From positions 62,001-126,000 of the forward strand of contig JAIBDT010000001.1 of assembly GCA_024686085.1 (NCBI GenBank): a DNA stretch of 64,000 bases, given 5' to 3'. Numbering within the stretch: the first letter of the stretch is position 1; every line of letters starts with the position of its first letter. This document shows, piece by piece, positions 44,825 through 55,217 of this stretch. This DNA comes from Loktanella sp. (GTDB taxonomy: Bacteria; Pseudomonadota; Alphaproteobacteria; Rhodobacterales; Rhodobacteraceae). The translations under genes were made by a program, and so were the position numbers. The notes beneath the pieces were generated by a model. The model saw only the letters and a program-made list of their open reading frames with translations, did not search any database and had not been told where the DNA came from.

Positions 44825-45766
44825 ATGTCAACGATGCCCATTAGTGGAAATGACCTAGCGCGGTTTTCTGGACCTCAAACGTTTATGCGTTTGCCACAAG
44901 TTGAGAATGCAACGGGACTAGATGTTGGTTTCATTGGGGTGCCGATGGATATTGGCACCAGTTGGCGGTCAGGTACGCGCATGGGGCCGAAACAAATTCG
45001 CGAGCAGTCGGCGATGATCAGGCCCTATAATATTCAAACAGGGGCAGCACCGTTTGACGCTTTGGAGTGCGGCGACCTGGGTGATGTGGCAATCAATACG
45101 TTCAGTCTTAGTGATACAATTCGTTTGATTACAGAGGCTTACGACACACACCTTAAGCATGATGTCATCCCAATTGGCCTTGGTGGGGATCACTCAATGA
45201 CATTGCCGATCTTACGCTCTATAGCCAAGAAACACGGACCTGTGGCATTGGTGCATGTGGATGCACATGCGGATGTGAATGACGAGATGTTTGGGGAGCG
45301 CGAGACCCATGGCACGGTTTTTCGCAGGGCATATGAGGAAGGTTTGATTGTGCCTGAAAAGGTTTTTCAGGTCGGGTTACGCGGCACGGGCTATACTGCG
45401 GATGATTTTACTGAGGCGGCTGGTTGGGGCTTTCATCAACACCTTGCTCATGAACTCTGGCACAAGAGCCTGACGCCATTAGCAGTCGAAATTAAAGATA
45501 AAATTGGAATTCATAAAACCTATATCTCTTACGATATTGATAGCCTTGATCCTAGCTTTGCGCCTGGCACTGGCACACCGGAAATCGGTGGATTAACAAC
45601 AATGCAAGCAATGGAGTTGATCCGAGGCTTGCGTGGTTTGAATATCGTCGGGTGTGATTTGGTCGAAGTATCGCCGCCCTACGACCCAAGCGGGAATACC
45701 GCCCTTACAGGTGCCAATTTGATTTTTGAGATGCTTTCAATTTTACCCGGTGTTCCGTTTCGCTAA
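44825..45766 (+). CDS. speB: Agmatinase/guanidino-acid ureohydrolase, second copy
   Basis: 313 residues, ATG directly after the stop of the first copy. Manganese ligands: GGDHSMTLPIL, HVDAHADVND (DAHAD) and SYDIDSLDPSFAPGTGTPEIGGL. Clearly homologous to its neighbour but far from identical (for example FGERETHGTVFRRAYEEGLIV in place of MDRIDHGTFMYKAVKLGL), so the two are old paralogues with probably different guanidino substrates or a hetero-oligomer. Last of the M20-speB-speB set. Confidence 0.88.
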   Translation: MSTMPISGNDLARFSGPQTFMRLPQVENATGLDVGFIGVPMDIGTSWRSGTRMGPKQIREQSAMIRPYNIQTGAAPFDALECGDLGDVAINTFSLSDTIRLITEAYDTHLKHDVIPIGLGGDHSMTLPILRSIAKKHGPVALVHVDAHADVNDEMFGERETHGTVFRRAYEEGLIVPEKVFQVGLRGTGYTADDFTEAAGWGFHQHLAHELWHKSLTPLAVEIKDKIGIHKTYISYDIDSLDPSFAPGTGTPEIGGLTTMQAMELIRGLRGLNIVGCDLVEVSPPYDPSGNTALTGANLIFEMLSILPGVPFR

Positions 45767-45802
45767 GCAAATGAAAAATCTCACATTTATCGGTGGTTTG
45801 AA

Positions 45803-46204
45803 ATGAAATACCTTATTGGGTTCTTGCTAGTTGCTGTCGCTGCCGGCATCTCTGCCTACGTGCGCCTGATGCCGATCAGCCCCACTGCAGTGACGCAGAA
45901 TTATGTGACTGATACCGATCTGCCGGGTGGGTTTGTCGCAGTCCGCGAATTCAGTGGCAACAGCAGTGACGCGTTGGCGCGTGTGAAAGCGATTGCACTT
46001 GCCACGCCGCGCACCGTTCGGGTGGCGCAGAACCCATTGACGTTTGTGACACGTAGCGCGGGGTTTGGTTTCCCTGACATCACTCAAGTGATGATTCAAA
46101 ATGATAAGCTGATCATTCATGCCCATTTAGTCTATGGAAAGTCGGATCTTGGAGTCAATAAGACCCGCGTTTTGGAGTGGCTGGACGCGATCGGTCCGCT
46201 ATGA
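45803..46204 (+). CDS. DUF1499 family protein
   Basis: 133 residues. An N-terminal hydrophobic segment (MKYLIGFLLVAVAAGISAYVRL) gives a membrane anchor or signal; the rest (VVREF-like FVAVREFSGNSSDALARVKAIALATPRTVRVAQ ... FVTRSAGFGFPDITQVMIQNDKLIIHAHLVYGKSDLGVNKTRVLEWLDAI) is the DUF1499 fold, with the terminal SDxGxNxxRVxxWL. Function unknown. Its stop is immediately followed by the prfA region. Confidence 0.86.
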   Translation: MKYLIGFLLVAVAAGISAYVRLMPISPTAVTQNYVTDTDLPGGFVAVREFSGNSSDALARVKAIALATPRTVRVAQNPLTFVTRSAGFGFPDITQVMIQNDKLIIHAHLVYGKSDLGVNKTRVLEWLDAIGPL

Positions 46205-46243
46205 TTGCTTGACCAAGCGCCCGATTTCCAGCAAATGAGAGCC

Positions 46244-47299
46244 ATGATAGCACCAGAAAAAATCGCGCAAATTATTGACCGTTTCCAGTTTCTCGAAGCC
46301 AAAATGGCGACAGGAGATGTCGGGGCCGAAATCGCCACGCTAGGACGGGAATATGCAGAGTTGCGCCCTGTGGTTGAAACGGTCACGTCCTATCGTGAAT
46401 TGGTGGATCAGATTACACAAGCGGAAGAGATGCTGCGCGATCCAGAGATGAAAGAGCTAGCAGAAGCTGAATTACCAGAATTGAAGGCCGCACTCGAGGT
46501 ATCCGAACAGGATGTCCAGCTGGCGCTTTTGCCAAAGGACTCGGCTGATGGTCGCCCTGCATTGTTGGAGATCCGCCCTGGCACGGGTGGGGACGAGGCG
46601 GGCCTTTTTGCCGCTGATTTACTGCGCATGTATCAGCGATATGCAGAGGGCCAAGGCTGGAAGTTTGAAATCCTTGAGGAAAGCCTGTCCGAATTGGGCG
46701 GCGTAAAAGAGGTCGTCGCGCGCATTGCGGGTGATGGCGTTTTTGCTAAGATGAAATATGAAAGTGGCGTACACCGTGTACAGCGCGTCCCCGAAACTGA
46801 AAGTGGCGGGCGTATTCATACTTCTGCGGCAACTGTGGCTGTGCTGCCCGAAGCCGAGGACGTCGACGTCCAGATTTCCCCCAATGATATACGCATCGAT
46901 ACGATGCGGGCCTCTGGTGCAGGTGGACAGCACGTCAACACGACCGATTCTGCAGTCCGAATAACGCACTTGCCAACGGGCCTAATTGTGGTCAGTGCGG
47001 AAAAATCCCAACACCGAAACCGCGAGATCGCGATGCAAGTTCTTAAAACGCGGCTGTTTGACCTCGAACGTCAACGTGTCGATGGAGAACGTTCCGCTGA
47101 TCGTAAAGCCCAAGTCGGGTCGGGGGATCGGTCGGAACGTATCCGCACATACAATTTTCCGCAGGGCCGCATGACGGATCATCGCATCAATTTGACGCTT
47201 TATTCGCTGGCTCAAGTCATGGGGGGCGATCTCGAAGAGATCATTTCTGCTTTGCAGTCGGATGCTCAAGCAACGCTATTGGCCGAGATGGGCGCGTGA
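46244..47299 (+). CDS. prfA: Peptide chain release factor 1
   Basis: 351 residues from ATG 46244 ([21 protein letters not shown], the usual RF1 opening); TTG 46205 and ATG 46235 are in frame upstream. The catalytic GGQ is in [25 protein letters not shown], and the stop-codon reading loop precedes it ([23 protein letters not shown] with the RF1 PxT-type region). It ends translation at UAA and UAG. prmC, whose product methylates this Gln, overlaps its stop by 4 bp. Confidence 0.96.
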   Translation: MIAPEKIAQIIDRFQFLEAKMATGDVGAEIATLGREYAELRPVVETVTSYRELVDQITQAEEMLRDPEMKELAEAELPELKAALEVSEQDVQLALLPKDSADGRPALLEIRPGTGGDEAGLFAADLLRMYQRYAEGQGWKFEILEESLSELGGVKEVVARIAGDGVFAKMKYESGVHRVQRVPETESGGRIHTSAATVAVLPEAEDVDVQISPNDIRIDTMRASGAGGQHVNTTDSAVRITHLPTGLIVVSAEKSQHRNREIAMQVLKTRLFDLERQRVDGERSADRKAQVGSGDRSERIRTYNFPQGRMTDHRINLTLYSLAQVMGGDLEEIISALQSDAQATLLAEMGA

Positions 47300-48096
47300 C
47301 ACCTGAAATTTTTGCTGTTTCCAAGCTACGCGACGCAGGATTTTTAGACGCGGCACGCGAGGTGCGCCTGCTGTGGTCTGCTACGATGCAAAATCGTTAT
47401 GCCGATCCTGACGCTCGTTCCATAGCTGCATTTGAAGCATTAATCGCGCGCCGACTAACCCACGAACCGATCTCACATTTGTTGGGATATCGCGATTTTT
47501 ATGCCCATCGATTTATTGTCAATTCAGATGTTCTTGACCCGCGACCTGATACAGAAACACTTGTTGAACAATGCCTTGCAGTCGATTTTGAACGTGTTCT
47601 CGATTTGGGAACCGGATCAGGCTGTATTCTTCTATCGCTTTTAGCTGCGCGTTCAAATGCCACAGGTGTTGGCGTTGATTATTCAAAGGCTGCTTTGGAT
47701 GTAGCTGCACAAAACGCGGCGCAGATGAATCTCGAAGGCAGGGCTACGCTACGCCACTCGGATTGGTTTTCTAACGTTGACGGGTTGTTTGATCTAATCG
47801 TTTCGAACCCACCTTATATCGCGACGGATGAGATGGCGGACCTACAGCCAGAAGTACAATTGCACGAGCCGCGCATGGCACTTACCGACGGGTCCGATGG
47901 GCTAAGCTGCTACGCCAAGATCTTAGCAGGTCATGGACCATTTCTTAGGACCAATGGATGGCTGGCCGTTGAAATCGGTCCGACGCAAGCGGCTGCCGTA
48001 TCGCAAATGATGACTGACAACGGACTAGTTAATATGCGCGTTGTCACGGACTTGGATAACCGAAATCGTGTGGTTTTGGGGCAAAAACTGGCGTAA
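47296..48096 (+). CDS. prmC: Release factor glutamine methyltransferase
   Basis: 266 residues from GTG 47296, overlapping the prfA stop (GTGA). N-terminal helical domain ([39 protein letters not shown]), SAM site [17 protein letters not shown], and the catalytic NPPY in [14 protein letters not shown]. It methylates the GGQ glutamine of RF1 and RF2. Coupled to prfA. Confidence 0.95.
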   Translation: MTPEIFAVSKLRDAGFLDAAREVRLLWSATMQNRYADPDARSIAAFEALIARRLTHEPISHLLGYRDFYAHRFIVNSDVLDPRPDTETLVEQCLAVDFERVLDLGTGSGCILLSLLAARSNATGVGVDYSKAALDVAAQNAAQMNLEGRATLRHSDWFSNVDGLFDLIVSNPPYIATDEMADLQPEVQLHEPRMALTDGSDGLSCYAKILAGHGPFLRTNGWLAVEIGPTQAAAVSQMMTDNGLVNMRVVTDLDNRNRVVLGQKLA

Positions 48097-48118
48097 TTTG
48101 ACCGTTCCAGCCAGTTTT
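48084..48118 (+). terminator. Terminator-like hairpin spanning the prmC stop
   Basis: AAAACTGGC and its exact complement GCCAGTTTT form 9-bp arms around a 17-nt loop containing the prmC TAA, then TTTTAACTT. The loop is long for an intrinsic terminator, so this is likely but unproven. Confidence 0.5.
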
Positions 48119-48290
48119 AACTTGCACCGAGGCGGGGATCATGCTTTTTCATGGTCATCGCACGAAGAGCTTCATGCTCGCTCTCGGCGACTATTGCCAT
48201 AAAACGCTTGGTCATTTTCTGTGTGCAGAACGCACGCTGGGGGCCACTTTAAAGCGCAACAAAAGCCACAGGCTTGACGGAAGCACATTC

Positions 48291-48818
48291 ATGAGATCAT
48301 CGAAGTCACGGTCGCGGAACAACAAGAGCCGCAATAACCGGCCCTCGGGCGGGAATATCATCAATCGGGTTTTTGACAGCTCCGGTCCTGATGGCAAGGT
48401 GCGCGGCACCCCGCAACAGATCATTGAGAAATACAACCAATTGCACCGCGACGCCGTTTTGTCCGGCGACCGCGTGGATGCCGAAAACTTTGCGCAACAC
48501 GCAGAGCATTATACCCGCTTACAGGCCGAAGCGCAGCGCGAAGTAGATGCGAAGCGCGAAGAGCAGGAAGAACAAAACCGCCAGCGCCAGATTGAACGTG
48601 ATCGTGAACGCCAAGAGCGTTTGGCCGCGCAAGAATCGGCTGCAAATGATCCTGCCAATATGGATCAACCTGTTGTTGATACCGATACATCTCATCTGGT
48701 TGATACCCCAGAGGCTGCAAAGCAAGAAGCCGCGCCCAAGCCGCCGCGCAAGCCGCGCCAGCGCAAGCCGCGCCCGCCAGTTGAACCCAGCCCTGATACA
48801 CCAGAAGCTGCAGAGTAA
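48291..48818 (+). CDS. DUF4167 domain protein
   Basis: 175 residues from ATG 48291; the longer open frame back to 48141 lacks family sequence. N-terminal Arg/Ser/Asn-rich RSSKSRSRNNKSRNNRPSGGN then VFDSSGPDGKVRGTPQQIIEKYNQLHRDAVLSGDRVDAENFAQHAEHYTRL is the DUF4167 domain. A glutamine/arginine-rich coiled coil (about 88-125) and a Pro/Lys-rich tail follow. Probably nucleic-acid binding; function unknown. The 194-bp gap before it holds the prmC hairpin only. A good terminator follows. Confidence 0.88.
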   Translation: MRSSKSRSRNNKSRNNRPSGGNIINRVFDSSGPDGKVRGTPQQIIEKYNQLHRDAVLSGDRVDAENFAQHAEHYTRLQAEAQREVDAKREEQEEQNRQRQIERDRERQERLAAQESAANDPANMDQPVVDTDTSHLVDTPEAAKQEAAPKPPRKPRQRKPRPPVEPSPDTPEAAE

Positions 48819-48821
48819 TTC

Positions 48822-48853
48822 AAAGCCCTCCGAGAAATTGGGGGGCTTTTTTT
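48822..48853 (+). terminator. Rho-independent terminator
   Basis: AAAGCCCTCC pairs with GGGGGGCTTT (one G-T wobble) across an 8-9 nt loop and runs into a T7 tract, immediately after the DUF4167 stop codon. Confidence 0.88.
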
Positions 48854-48978
48854 ATAACTGAAAATGGATGTTATCGTCTTGTCAAACGGCGCGAGTTCCT
48901 TGGACACGCATCCAATGATGGGAGCCGCCCACACGGCTCGCAATCATTAGCAGGACGATAGCGCTAATATTGCCTTAT

Positions 48979-49818
48979 CTACGGCTTGTGAAGTGATCGG
49001 GCGAGGGCGCAAAATTCTTCTAGCCCGACCTGTTCTGCCCGCTCTGTCGGTTTTATGCCAACGGCATTGAGGTGATCCTCAATCGCAGGATCTAACGATT
49101 TGAGTGCCGATCGCAGCATTTTGCGCCGTTGATTAAAGGCGGCAGCAACGACGCGGTTTAGCGTACCTGCATCAGCCTCAAATCGGGGCTCGGGAAGCGC
49201 CGTCAGGTGCACGACAGCCGAATTCACCTTTGGCGGTGGCGAGAAAGCTTCGGGCGGCAAGTCCAGAACAATTTTCGGATCTGCGCGCCATTGCGCGAGT
49301 AAAGCAAGGCGACCATAGGCTTTGCTGCCAGGTGTTGCGACGATGCGTTGCGCCACTTCGCGTTGAAACATCAAGGTAAGGCTTACCCAAAAAGGTGGCC
49401 ATTCAGGTGGCGTCAGCCAACGCACAAGCAGCTCTGTGCCGACATTATAGGGCAAGTTGGCTGCGATCTTAATCGGCGGTGTAAGGTATTCTAGCGGGTT
49501 TACATCTAGTGCATCACCATTAATTGCCTGTAACCGCCCCGGATAAGCGGCGGAGATTTCCGCCATCACAGGCATACATCGCGGGTCTTTTTCAATTGCA
49601 AGCACGCGGCGCGCGCCTTCGGCCAATAACCCACGGGTCAAACCACCCGGTCCTGGTCCAATCTCAAGGACGTCACAGTCCTTTAAATCACCCGCCATGC
49701 GCGCAATTTTGGCCGTCAGGTTGAGATCGAGCAGAAAGTTTTGACCAAGCGACTTTTGGGCAGCCAGTTCGTGGGTTGCAATAACTTCACGCAATGGGGG
49801 AAGGCTATCGATGCTCAT
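48979..49818 (-). CDS. rsmA: 16S rRNA dimethyladenosine transferase (KsgA)
   Basis: 279 residues. [21 protein letters not shown] at the N-terminus, SAM site [16 protein letters not shown], ribose Glu in VLAIEKDP and catalytic NLPYN in [18 protein letters not shown]. It dimethylates the two adenines of helix 45 in 16S rRNA. Last gene of the lptF...rsmA operon, overlapping pdxA by 4 bp. Confidence 0.96.
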   Translation of the reverse strand: MSIDSLPPLREVIATHELAAQKSLGQNFLLDLNLTAKIARMAGDLKDCDVLEIGPGPGGLTRGLLAEGARRVLAIEKDPRCMPVMAEISAAYPGRLQAINGDALDVNPLEYLTPPIKIAANLPYNVGTELLVRWLTPPEWPPFWVSLTLMFQREVAQRIVATPGSKAYGRLALLAQWRADPKIVLDLPPEAFSPPPKVNSAVVHLTALPEPRFEADAGTLNRVVAAAFNQRRKMLRSALKSLDPAIEDHLNAVGIKPTERAEQVGLEEFCALARSLHKP

Positions 49819-50789
49819 GTGCGTGCCTTTGCCATTGTGTCAGCCATACGGATTGCTGCGATTATAGATGTGGCATCAGCTATGCCCTTGCCTGCGATAT
49901 CAAAAGCCGTGCCGTGGTCGGGTGAGGTGCGCACAAAAGGCAGGCCCAGCGTCACGTTTACCCCGCCTGCAAAGTCGAGTGTCTTGATCGGAATGAGCGC
50001 TTGATCGTGATACATGCAAACAGCCACGTCGTAACGGGCGCGGGCGGCAGCATGGAACATCGTGTCCGCAGACAAGGGGCCAGCGATGTCCATCCCTTGA
50101 GCGCGTAACGCATTCAACACAGGCGTAATCATCTCGATCTCTTCCATACCCATTTTACCGTCTTCGCCAGCATGAGGGTTTAGACCAGCGACAGCAATAC
50201 GTGGCGATTTGATCCCAAAATCACGGCGCATCGCAGCATGTGTAATTAGCAACGTGTCGGTCAGCAGACTTGCTGTCAAAACAGTTGGGACGTTGGCAAG
50301 GGCAGTATGGATCGTGACAGGAACAACCCTTAGAATGTCAGATGCGAGCATCATGACAACGCGATCGGTTCCCGCCAAGGCCGCAAGATATTCGGTATGA
50401 CCCGGATAGCCAAAATTCGCCCCGTCTATGAGGGCAGCCTTGTGAATTGGGGCTGTGCAGATGCCGCGTGCAACGCCAGACTGAACGAGCGTGACACCTT
50501 CGGCGATTGCATCAATGACGCCCTGCGCATGAGAAGGACTGGGATTACCTGCAATCGCTTTAGACCCGAAGTCCCGAGACAGAACGGGCAGGGCGAACTT
50601 ACTTACTTGTGATGCGTCACCTACCGTTTCAACAACTTGAACTTTGGCCCCATCCGGCAAATGCTGCGCATCGCCGATCCATAGTAATGGAATGTCATTC
50701 TTAAGCGTTTCCCAGGCCTTATATGCTATTTCAGGACCAATCCCTGCGGGCTCGCCGCAGCTGATGACGATAGGTTTTTGATCGCTCAT
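49815..50789 (-). CDS. pdxA: 4-hydroxythreonine-4-phosphate dehydrogenase
   Basis: 324 residues. Opens [20 protein letters not shown], has [27 protein letters not shown] and [14 protein letters not shown], and ends [28 protein letters not shown], all PdxA signatures including the metal-binding histidines. It acts in pyridoxal phosphate synthesis, making the amine precursor condensed by PdxJ. Overlaps surA and rsmA by 4 bp each. Confidence 0.96.
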   Translation of the reverse strand: MSDQKPIVISCGEPAGIGPEIAYKAWETLKNDIPLLWIGDAQHLPDGAKVQVVETVGDASQVSKFALPVLSRDFGSKAIAGNPSPSHAQGVIDAIAEGVTLVQSGVARGICTAPIHKAALIDGANFGYPGHTEYLAALAGTDRVVMMLASDILRVVPVTIHTALANVPTVLTASLLTDTLLITHAAMRRDFGIKSPRIAVAGLNPHAGEDGKMGMEEIEMITPVLNALRAQGMDIAGPLSADTMFHAAARARYDVAVCMYHDQALIPIKTLDFAGGVNVTLGLPFVRTSPDHGTAFDIAGKGIADATSIIAAIRMADTMAKART

Positions 50790-52003
50790 CGGGGGGAAAT
50801 CGTCGCAGCTGAACGCAGGTCTTCAAGTAGGGCATCGGCATAACCAGCCAAGCGCTGGCTGCGAAGTTGATTGCGGACGGCTTCGGGGTCAACCCCATCA
50901 GCGGCAGCATTCGTGCGGCCACAAAGCATGACAAATATCAAGGTTTGACCGTTAGCCGTCGTCAAATTGTAAGACACTTCGTTGGCATCAAGTCGGGCAA
51001 GTTCCAGCGCGACATCTTGTGGAATTTCTGCAGGTGCGCGGCTTTGACGGTCGAGAACATCAAGGGCTTGCCCACGTGCTTCACCGTAAAGGTCATCACA
51101 TGTGTCCACACTGTCTTCAAGCTTGCGCGCCGCGCGCAGCCCTTCTTCGGACTGACCACCAGCAAGATAGAAAGTTGCATAATCAATCGATGTTGCTATA
51201 ACTTTTGGGGCAGCAACTTCGCGGATTGCACGCATCTGGAATAGTGCCACACCGTTAGGAATTGGCAATGGTGCCGTGACCTCACCGGGTGAAAGACTTA
51301 GGATCAGACCATGCAATTGGGCAGGATAATTTGACAAGGGCAACCACCCCAAGCGACCGCCGTTAGCACGGCTTGGCAGCGCCGAGACACGGCGCGCCTG
51401 CGCTTCGAATGCCGCAGTAGAAGTCAGTTTGCTGATCCTCTCTGCAGTGGCTTGCGCTTGTGCTGCGCGGGGCGGAGGTGCTGCAATGATGATTTCATTC
51501 AGCAGGACTTCAATTTCAGAACCACCTGCGCCTGCGCGGCTAATAGCGCGGTTCACCTCTACATCCGTGATCGTCACGCTATTGTTAAAGCGCCCACGTA
51601 TAAAGTCGCGCCAAGTAATTCCGATTTCAACAAAATCGCGCAGCGTTTCTTTTTCAACGCCATTGTTGCCCAGAACGGTCAAAAACTGATCAAGCGTTAG
51701 ATTTGCACGACCGGCAAAGTCGGACATCGCCGCATCAAGACTTTCGTCAGTCAGTCTCAGTCCAGCACGTCGCATCTCTTGTTTTTTCAAGCGGTCATCG
51801 ATCAGGCCGGCGCGCGCCGCTTTTGCCAAATCACCGGGCGTCCGGAAAACACTAAGCATACGTTGGCGTTGATCCAGTTCAAATGCGGTGATGACGCTGT
51901 CATTGACAGTCACGACGGGATCCAGACTACTTTGGGCAGCAGCCCCAGATCCGAATGTCACGCCGAAAGCGATCAGGGCACCGATCAATGGGGAAATGCG
52001 CAT
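50786..52003 (-). CDS. surA: Periplasmic peptidyl-prolyl isomerase, SurA family
   Basis: 405 residues from ATG 52003, preceded by AAGAGG at a good distance; upstream in-frame ATGs at 52021, 52024 and 52030 are possible. Signal peptide about 1-25 (ISPLIGALIAFGVTFGSGAAAQ). The SurA N-terminal helical chaperone domain starts DPVVTVNDSVITAFELDQRQRML; one parvulin domain spans about 160-265 (GGRLGWLPLSNYPAQLHGLILSLSPGEVTAPLP). It escorts outer membrane proteins, including the LptD encoded just upstream. Confidence 0.9.
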   Translation of the reverse strand: MRISPLIGALIAFGVTFGSGAAAQSSLDPVVTVNDSVITAFELDQRQRMLSVFRTPGDLAKAARAGLIDDRLKKQEMRRAGLRLTDESLDAAMSDFAGRANLTLDQFLTVLGNNGVEKETLRDFVEIGITWRDFIRGRFNNSVTITDVEVNRAISRAGAGGSEIEVLLNEIIIAAPPPRAAQAQATAERISKLTSTAAFEAQARRVSALPSRANGGRLGWLPLSNYPAQLHGLILSLSPGEVTAPLPIPNGVALFQMRAIREVAAPKVIATSIDYATFYLAGGQSEEGLRAARKLEDSVDTCDDLYGEARGQALDVLDRQSRAPAEIPQDVALELARLDANEVSYNLTTANGQTLIFVMLCGRTNAAADGVDPEAVRNQLRSQRLAGYADALLEDLRSAATISPR

Positions 52004-52026
52004 GTGCGGCCTCTTTTTCATCATGT

Positions 52027-54123
52027 TCATGGCGAGCATGTCGCCTTTGGTCCGACGCCACTTTGCGCCGCTGAAAATCCGTTCAAGGTTACCGATAACC
52101 CATAGCTGGTAGATGGTTCAACTGTAGTAGAAGACGTATAGCGGCGCGAGACCGAAAGATCGACCGTCACGCATTCGTTTTGATATTCTACTCCCAAACC
52201 TGCATGTGCCGGCTCGTCTTGTGCCAAATCGTAGCGCGTGTCGACACTTACACTCCAAGATGGTGTAAGCTGCATGGTCGTATCTAGGGTCCATTCCGAC
52301 ACCGCATCCGGTCTACTTTCGGTCGTGTCGGCGGCTTGCCAGATGTAGGCGGCGTTCAGCGAAACTTTGTCGTTTTGCCAGCCGATCCGCGATGCGGCGC
52401 GTGTCAGGCTTGCATCATCATCGAACAGGGTGCGTCCATCAACATGAAACCCGTTGGGCAAAGTGTACTGACCCGCAAGTAGCCAATCCGACGATGTGCC
52501 ATCCAACCCAGAAGACGCGTTAAAATCGCCACTGTCTGTGTCACGCAAAATTCGACCAAAAGTAAGCGTTGATTGTGCACCAGCCGCGCCCAATCGTGTC
52601 CAAGTTACGCCAGCTGCAGCACGCAGGCCTGTCTCAATACCATCCTCGCCCGCAAAATGTGTCGCACTAAACAGGTTCGCCTGATCTAGCTCGGATCGCG
52701 TGCTGTCTTCGTTGGGCGGTGTAAACCCATAGCTATCGGACCAAATTAGGGCCAAAGTCGGCTCAACAAGGTGATGAGCCCCTGATGAACCCAATGCAGC
52801 TAAAGGGTAGGTCAGCGTAACACCCAGTCGTGGAACAGTTCGCAAGCCATCTTCGTCGCCTGACACCCCATCTTTGACGACATAGAGGTCGCTGCGCAGA
52901 CTCGCATTCGCATTGGTAACAATTCCAACGGGTGCGATCCAGTCTCGGGACCACGTAACGGAAGCGCCCAAACGGTTCATATCACGACCGTCGACACCGT
53001 CGTTGTCGCCATAACGGTAAAGTGTATCCCCAAAGACCGCGTAGGTCGCGGTTCCACCAGCTTCGGGATAGAGGCGCCGTTCATGGCTAAAGCTTCCCAC
53101 AATAGGCGGCAAAGAGGCGTTGTCTTCGTCGTCACGTAGTGTCTGATAGTAAGTGATGTTTGCTTGATTTAGCTGGTCTGCACCAACTCGTACGACATTG
53201 ACTTGCGATTCCAAACGGTCTTGCTCTGAATACCCATAATCCAACAAATAGCTTTCGTCGCTAGCAGATTGCGCATCGAAGGTCAGTGTATAGCCCGCAC
53301 CGACGTCAAAAGTGCCTTCGGCAAATAAATAAGATCGGTTGCCTGCGATCAACGTATCTTGACTTGCCGCTGCGTTAATTTCGATCACACCGTTTACAAA
53401 TGCTTGGCGGTAACGTGCTTCCAAAGTCTTCGTCTTTGCCGAAACATAAGGGGTCAACGTCAAGTCACGATGGTCCCCAATGCGAATGAAATATGGAAGT
53501 TTTAGTCCAGTACTCAGTTGATCGGTTGTCCGAAAGGTAGGGATAAGTAGCCCCGTGGCACGCGTGAGCGTCGGATCTGGCAGCCGCACTTTTGGCAGCC
53601 ATAGCAATGGCACACCGCGGACCAGAAACTGGGTATTTGTGAAATATAATTGCTGCGCGTCTTCGTCATGGACAACGCTTTCAGCTCTAATTTCCCAAAG
53701 AGGTGCTTGATTTCCGCAAACACGACAAGATGTTACCGCCACTTTATAAAGTTGGGAGTATCGCCCTTCGGCGCGGCTTAACTGGTTGGCGGCCAGCTGT
53801 AACTGTTCGTTCAGCACAAGCCTTGCACCAAGCAAGATACCGTTTTCAAGCTTGGGATCAAGCGTCGCTTGCGTGGCCGTCAAGATTGATCCATCAGCTG
53901 TTTTGATCAGAATGGGGCCTGAAATGATCAATTCATCTCGCGCACGATCGTAAATGATCTGTTCGGCAGAAAGCTGTGTTTCATCGTAAAAAACTTCGAT
54001 ATTGCCATCTGCAATGAGCTGCTGATCGTTTGATATGACAACGTTATCGGCCACGAGAGAGGCTGCGCCTTGGGCAACAACGGTCGCTGGAAACAGCAAA
54101 AGAAAGGCCAGAAAAATCCGCAT
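52027..54123 (-). CDS. lptD: LPS assembly protein LptD
   Basis: 698 residues. Signal peptide about 1-18 (ends VVAQG). An OstA-type N-terminal domain (SLVADNVVISNDQQLIADGNIEVFYDETQLSAEQIIYDRARDELIISG) is followed by a long beta-barrel region with alternating hydrophobic strands. Cysteines SCRVCGNQ at about 130 and C-terminal Cys residues (ECVTV, ATCSP) are available for the inter-domain disulfides typical of LptD. It inserts lipopolysaccharide in the outer leaflet. lptG ends by overlapping its start by one base. Confidence 0.95.
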   Translation of the reverse strand: MRIFLAFLLLFPATVVAQGAASLVADNVVISNDQQLIADGNIEVFYDETQLSAEQIIYDRARDELIISGPILIKTADGSILTATQATLDPKLENGILLGARLVLNEQLQLAANQLSRAEGRYSQLYKVAVTSCRVCGNQAPLWEIRAESVVHDEDAQQLYFTNTQFLVRGVPLLWLPKVRLPDPTLTRATGLLIPTFRTTDQLSTGLKLPYFIRIGDHRDLTLTPYVSAKTKTLEARYRQAFVNGVIEINAAASQDTLIAGNRSYLFAEGTFDVGAGYTLTFDAQSASDESYLLDYGYSEQDRLESQVNVVRVGADQLNQANITYYQTLRDDEDNASLPPIVGSFSHERRLYPEAGGTATYAVFGDTLYRYGDNDGVDGRDMNRLGASVTWSRDWIAPVGIVTNANASLRSDLYVVKDGVSGDEDGLRTVPRLGVTLTYPLAALGSSGAHHLVEPTLALIWSDSYGFTPPNEDSTRSELDQANLFSATHFAGEDGIETGLRAAAGVTWTRLGAAGAQSTLTFGRILRDTDSGDFNASSGLDGTSSDWLLAGQYTLPNGFHVDGRTLFDDDASLTRAASRIGWQNDKVSLNAAYIWQAADTTESRPDAVSEWTLDTTMQLTPSWSVSVDTRYDLAQDEPAHAGLGVEYQNECVTVDLSVSRRYTSSTTVEPSTSYGLSVTLNGFSAAQSGVGPKATCSP

Positions 54124-55217
54124 TAACCGTCCTCGTTATGTAACAAAATGCCAAGTGACATGGCTATCGCGGCCAGCGGCGGGGCCCAAGCGGCTAGCAC
54201 TGCTGGCAATTGACCGTTTTCACCCAAAATTTGGGTAAAGTTGCGTAAAAAATAGATCGCAAAGGACAGCAAAATCGCAAAGAGCACCATCATCCCCGTG
54301 CGTCCCCCGCGTTGGTGGCGTAGGGTAAAACTTGCCCCAATCAGCACCATTGCGACAAGGAACACCGGCAATGCCAGCTCCATTTGCAACCAAACTTCAT
54401 GACGCTGCGCCGAGAATCCCGCAGCGCGCAACCGTTCTATAAACGCGGGCAAATCCCAAATCTGAATCGATGACGGCGTGCCAAAGCTATCACGGATTTC
54501 GGCAGCGGTCAGGGTGGACGCTATTTCAAGGGTAACGTGCGTGGTCGCGGCAGCTTCTGCGTTGATGTTAATTCCTAATGGCCAGCTTTTTGCATCATAT
54601 ACCAACCATGCACCATCCATCAGCTCTGCACGTAAACCTTCGACCCTTCGCACAGGTCCAGTTTCGGCGCTGAATGTAATAAAACTGACACCGCTTAGGA
54701 CCGTGCCGTCTAGATTGGCACTTTTTGCGCGAATGACGGTTTGACCTTCCTCGTTCCCTTGCCGCAACCAAAGTCCCGAAGACCCGAGCGTCAAAACTGA
54801 ACTGTCACCGACCAACGCGTCGCTGCGTACTTCATACTGCCGGGACGTACTTGCGACTATAGGGTTCATAAAGCTGACAGCCATAATCCCGATTGTGAGT
54901 GCCATAAGAACAGGGGAAACTAGCGACATTAAAGCGGACCTTCCTGCTGCGCGTGTGACAACCAATTCTGATGACCGTGCCAGACCCAAAAACAGCGTAA
55001 TCGTCGCCAAGATCACAATTAAAGGTAGAATTTGATAAATCCCTTGAGGGACATTCAGTAGGGTCAATGTCAATATGTCGGAAAATGTTGCGTCAACCTT
55101 ACTAAAACGCCGCATTTGTTCCACGAGATCAAGAAAAACCATGATCAAAAAGAACACGCCAAACACGCCAAGGAAAATACTGAGGAATCGCTTGGCAAAA
55201 TATCTGTGGAGTATCAT
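54123..55217 (-). CDS. lptG: LPS export permease LptG
   Basis: 364 residues. YjgP/YjgQ family: three N-terminal transmembrane helices (LSIFLGVFGVFFLIMVFLDLVEQMR, VPQGIYQILPLIVILATITLFLGLA, VSPVLMALTIGIMAVSFMNPIVA), a periplasmic beta-jellyroll (about 130-265) and three C-terminal helices. With LptF and LptB it extracts LPS from the inner membrane. It overlaps lptF by 4 bp (ATGA) and lptD by 1. Confidence 0.95.
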   Translation of the reverse strand: MILHRYFAKRFLSIFLGVFGVFFLIMVFLDLVEQMRRFSKVDATFSDILTLTLLNVPQGIYQILPLIVILATITLFLGLARSSELVVTRAAGRSALMSLVSPVLMALTIGIMAVSFMNPIVASTSRQYEVRSDALVGDSSVLTLGSSGLWLRQGNEEGQTVIRAKSANLDGTVLSGVSFITFSAETGPVRRVEGLRAELMDGAWLVYDAKSWPLGININAEAAATTHVTLEIASTLTAAEIRDSFGTPSSIQIWDLPAFIERLRAAGFSAQRHEVWLQMELALPVFLVAMVLIGASFTLRHQRGGRTGMMVLFAILLSFAIYFLRNFTQILGENGQLPAVLAAWAPPLAAIAMSLGILLHNEDG

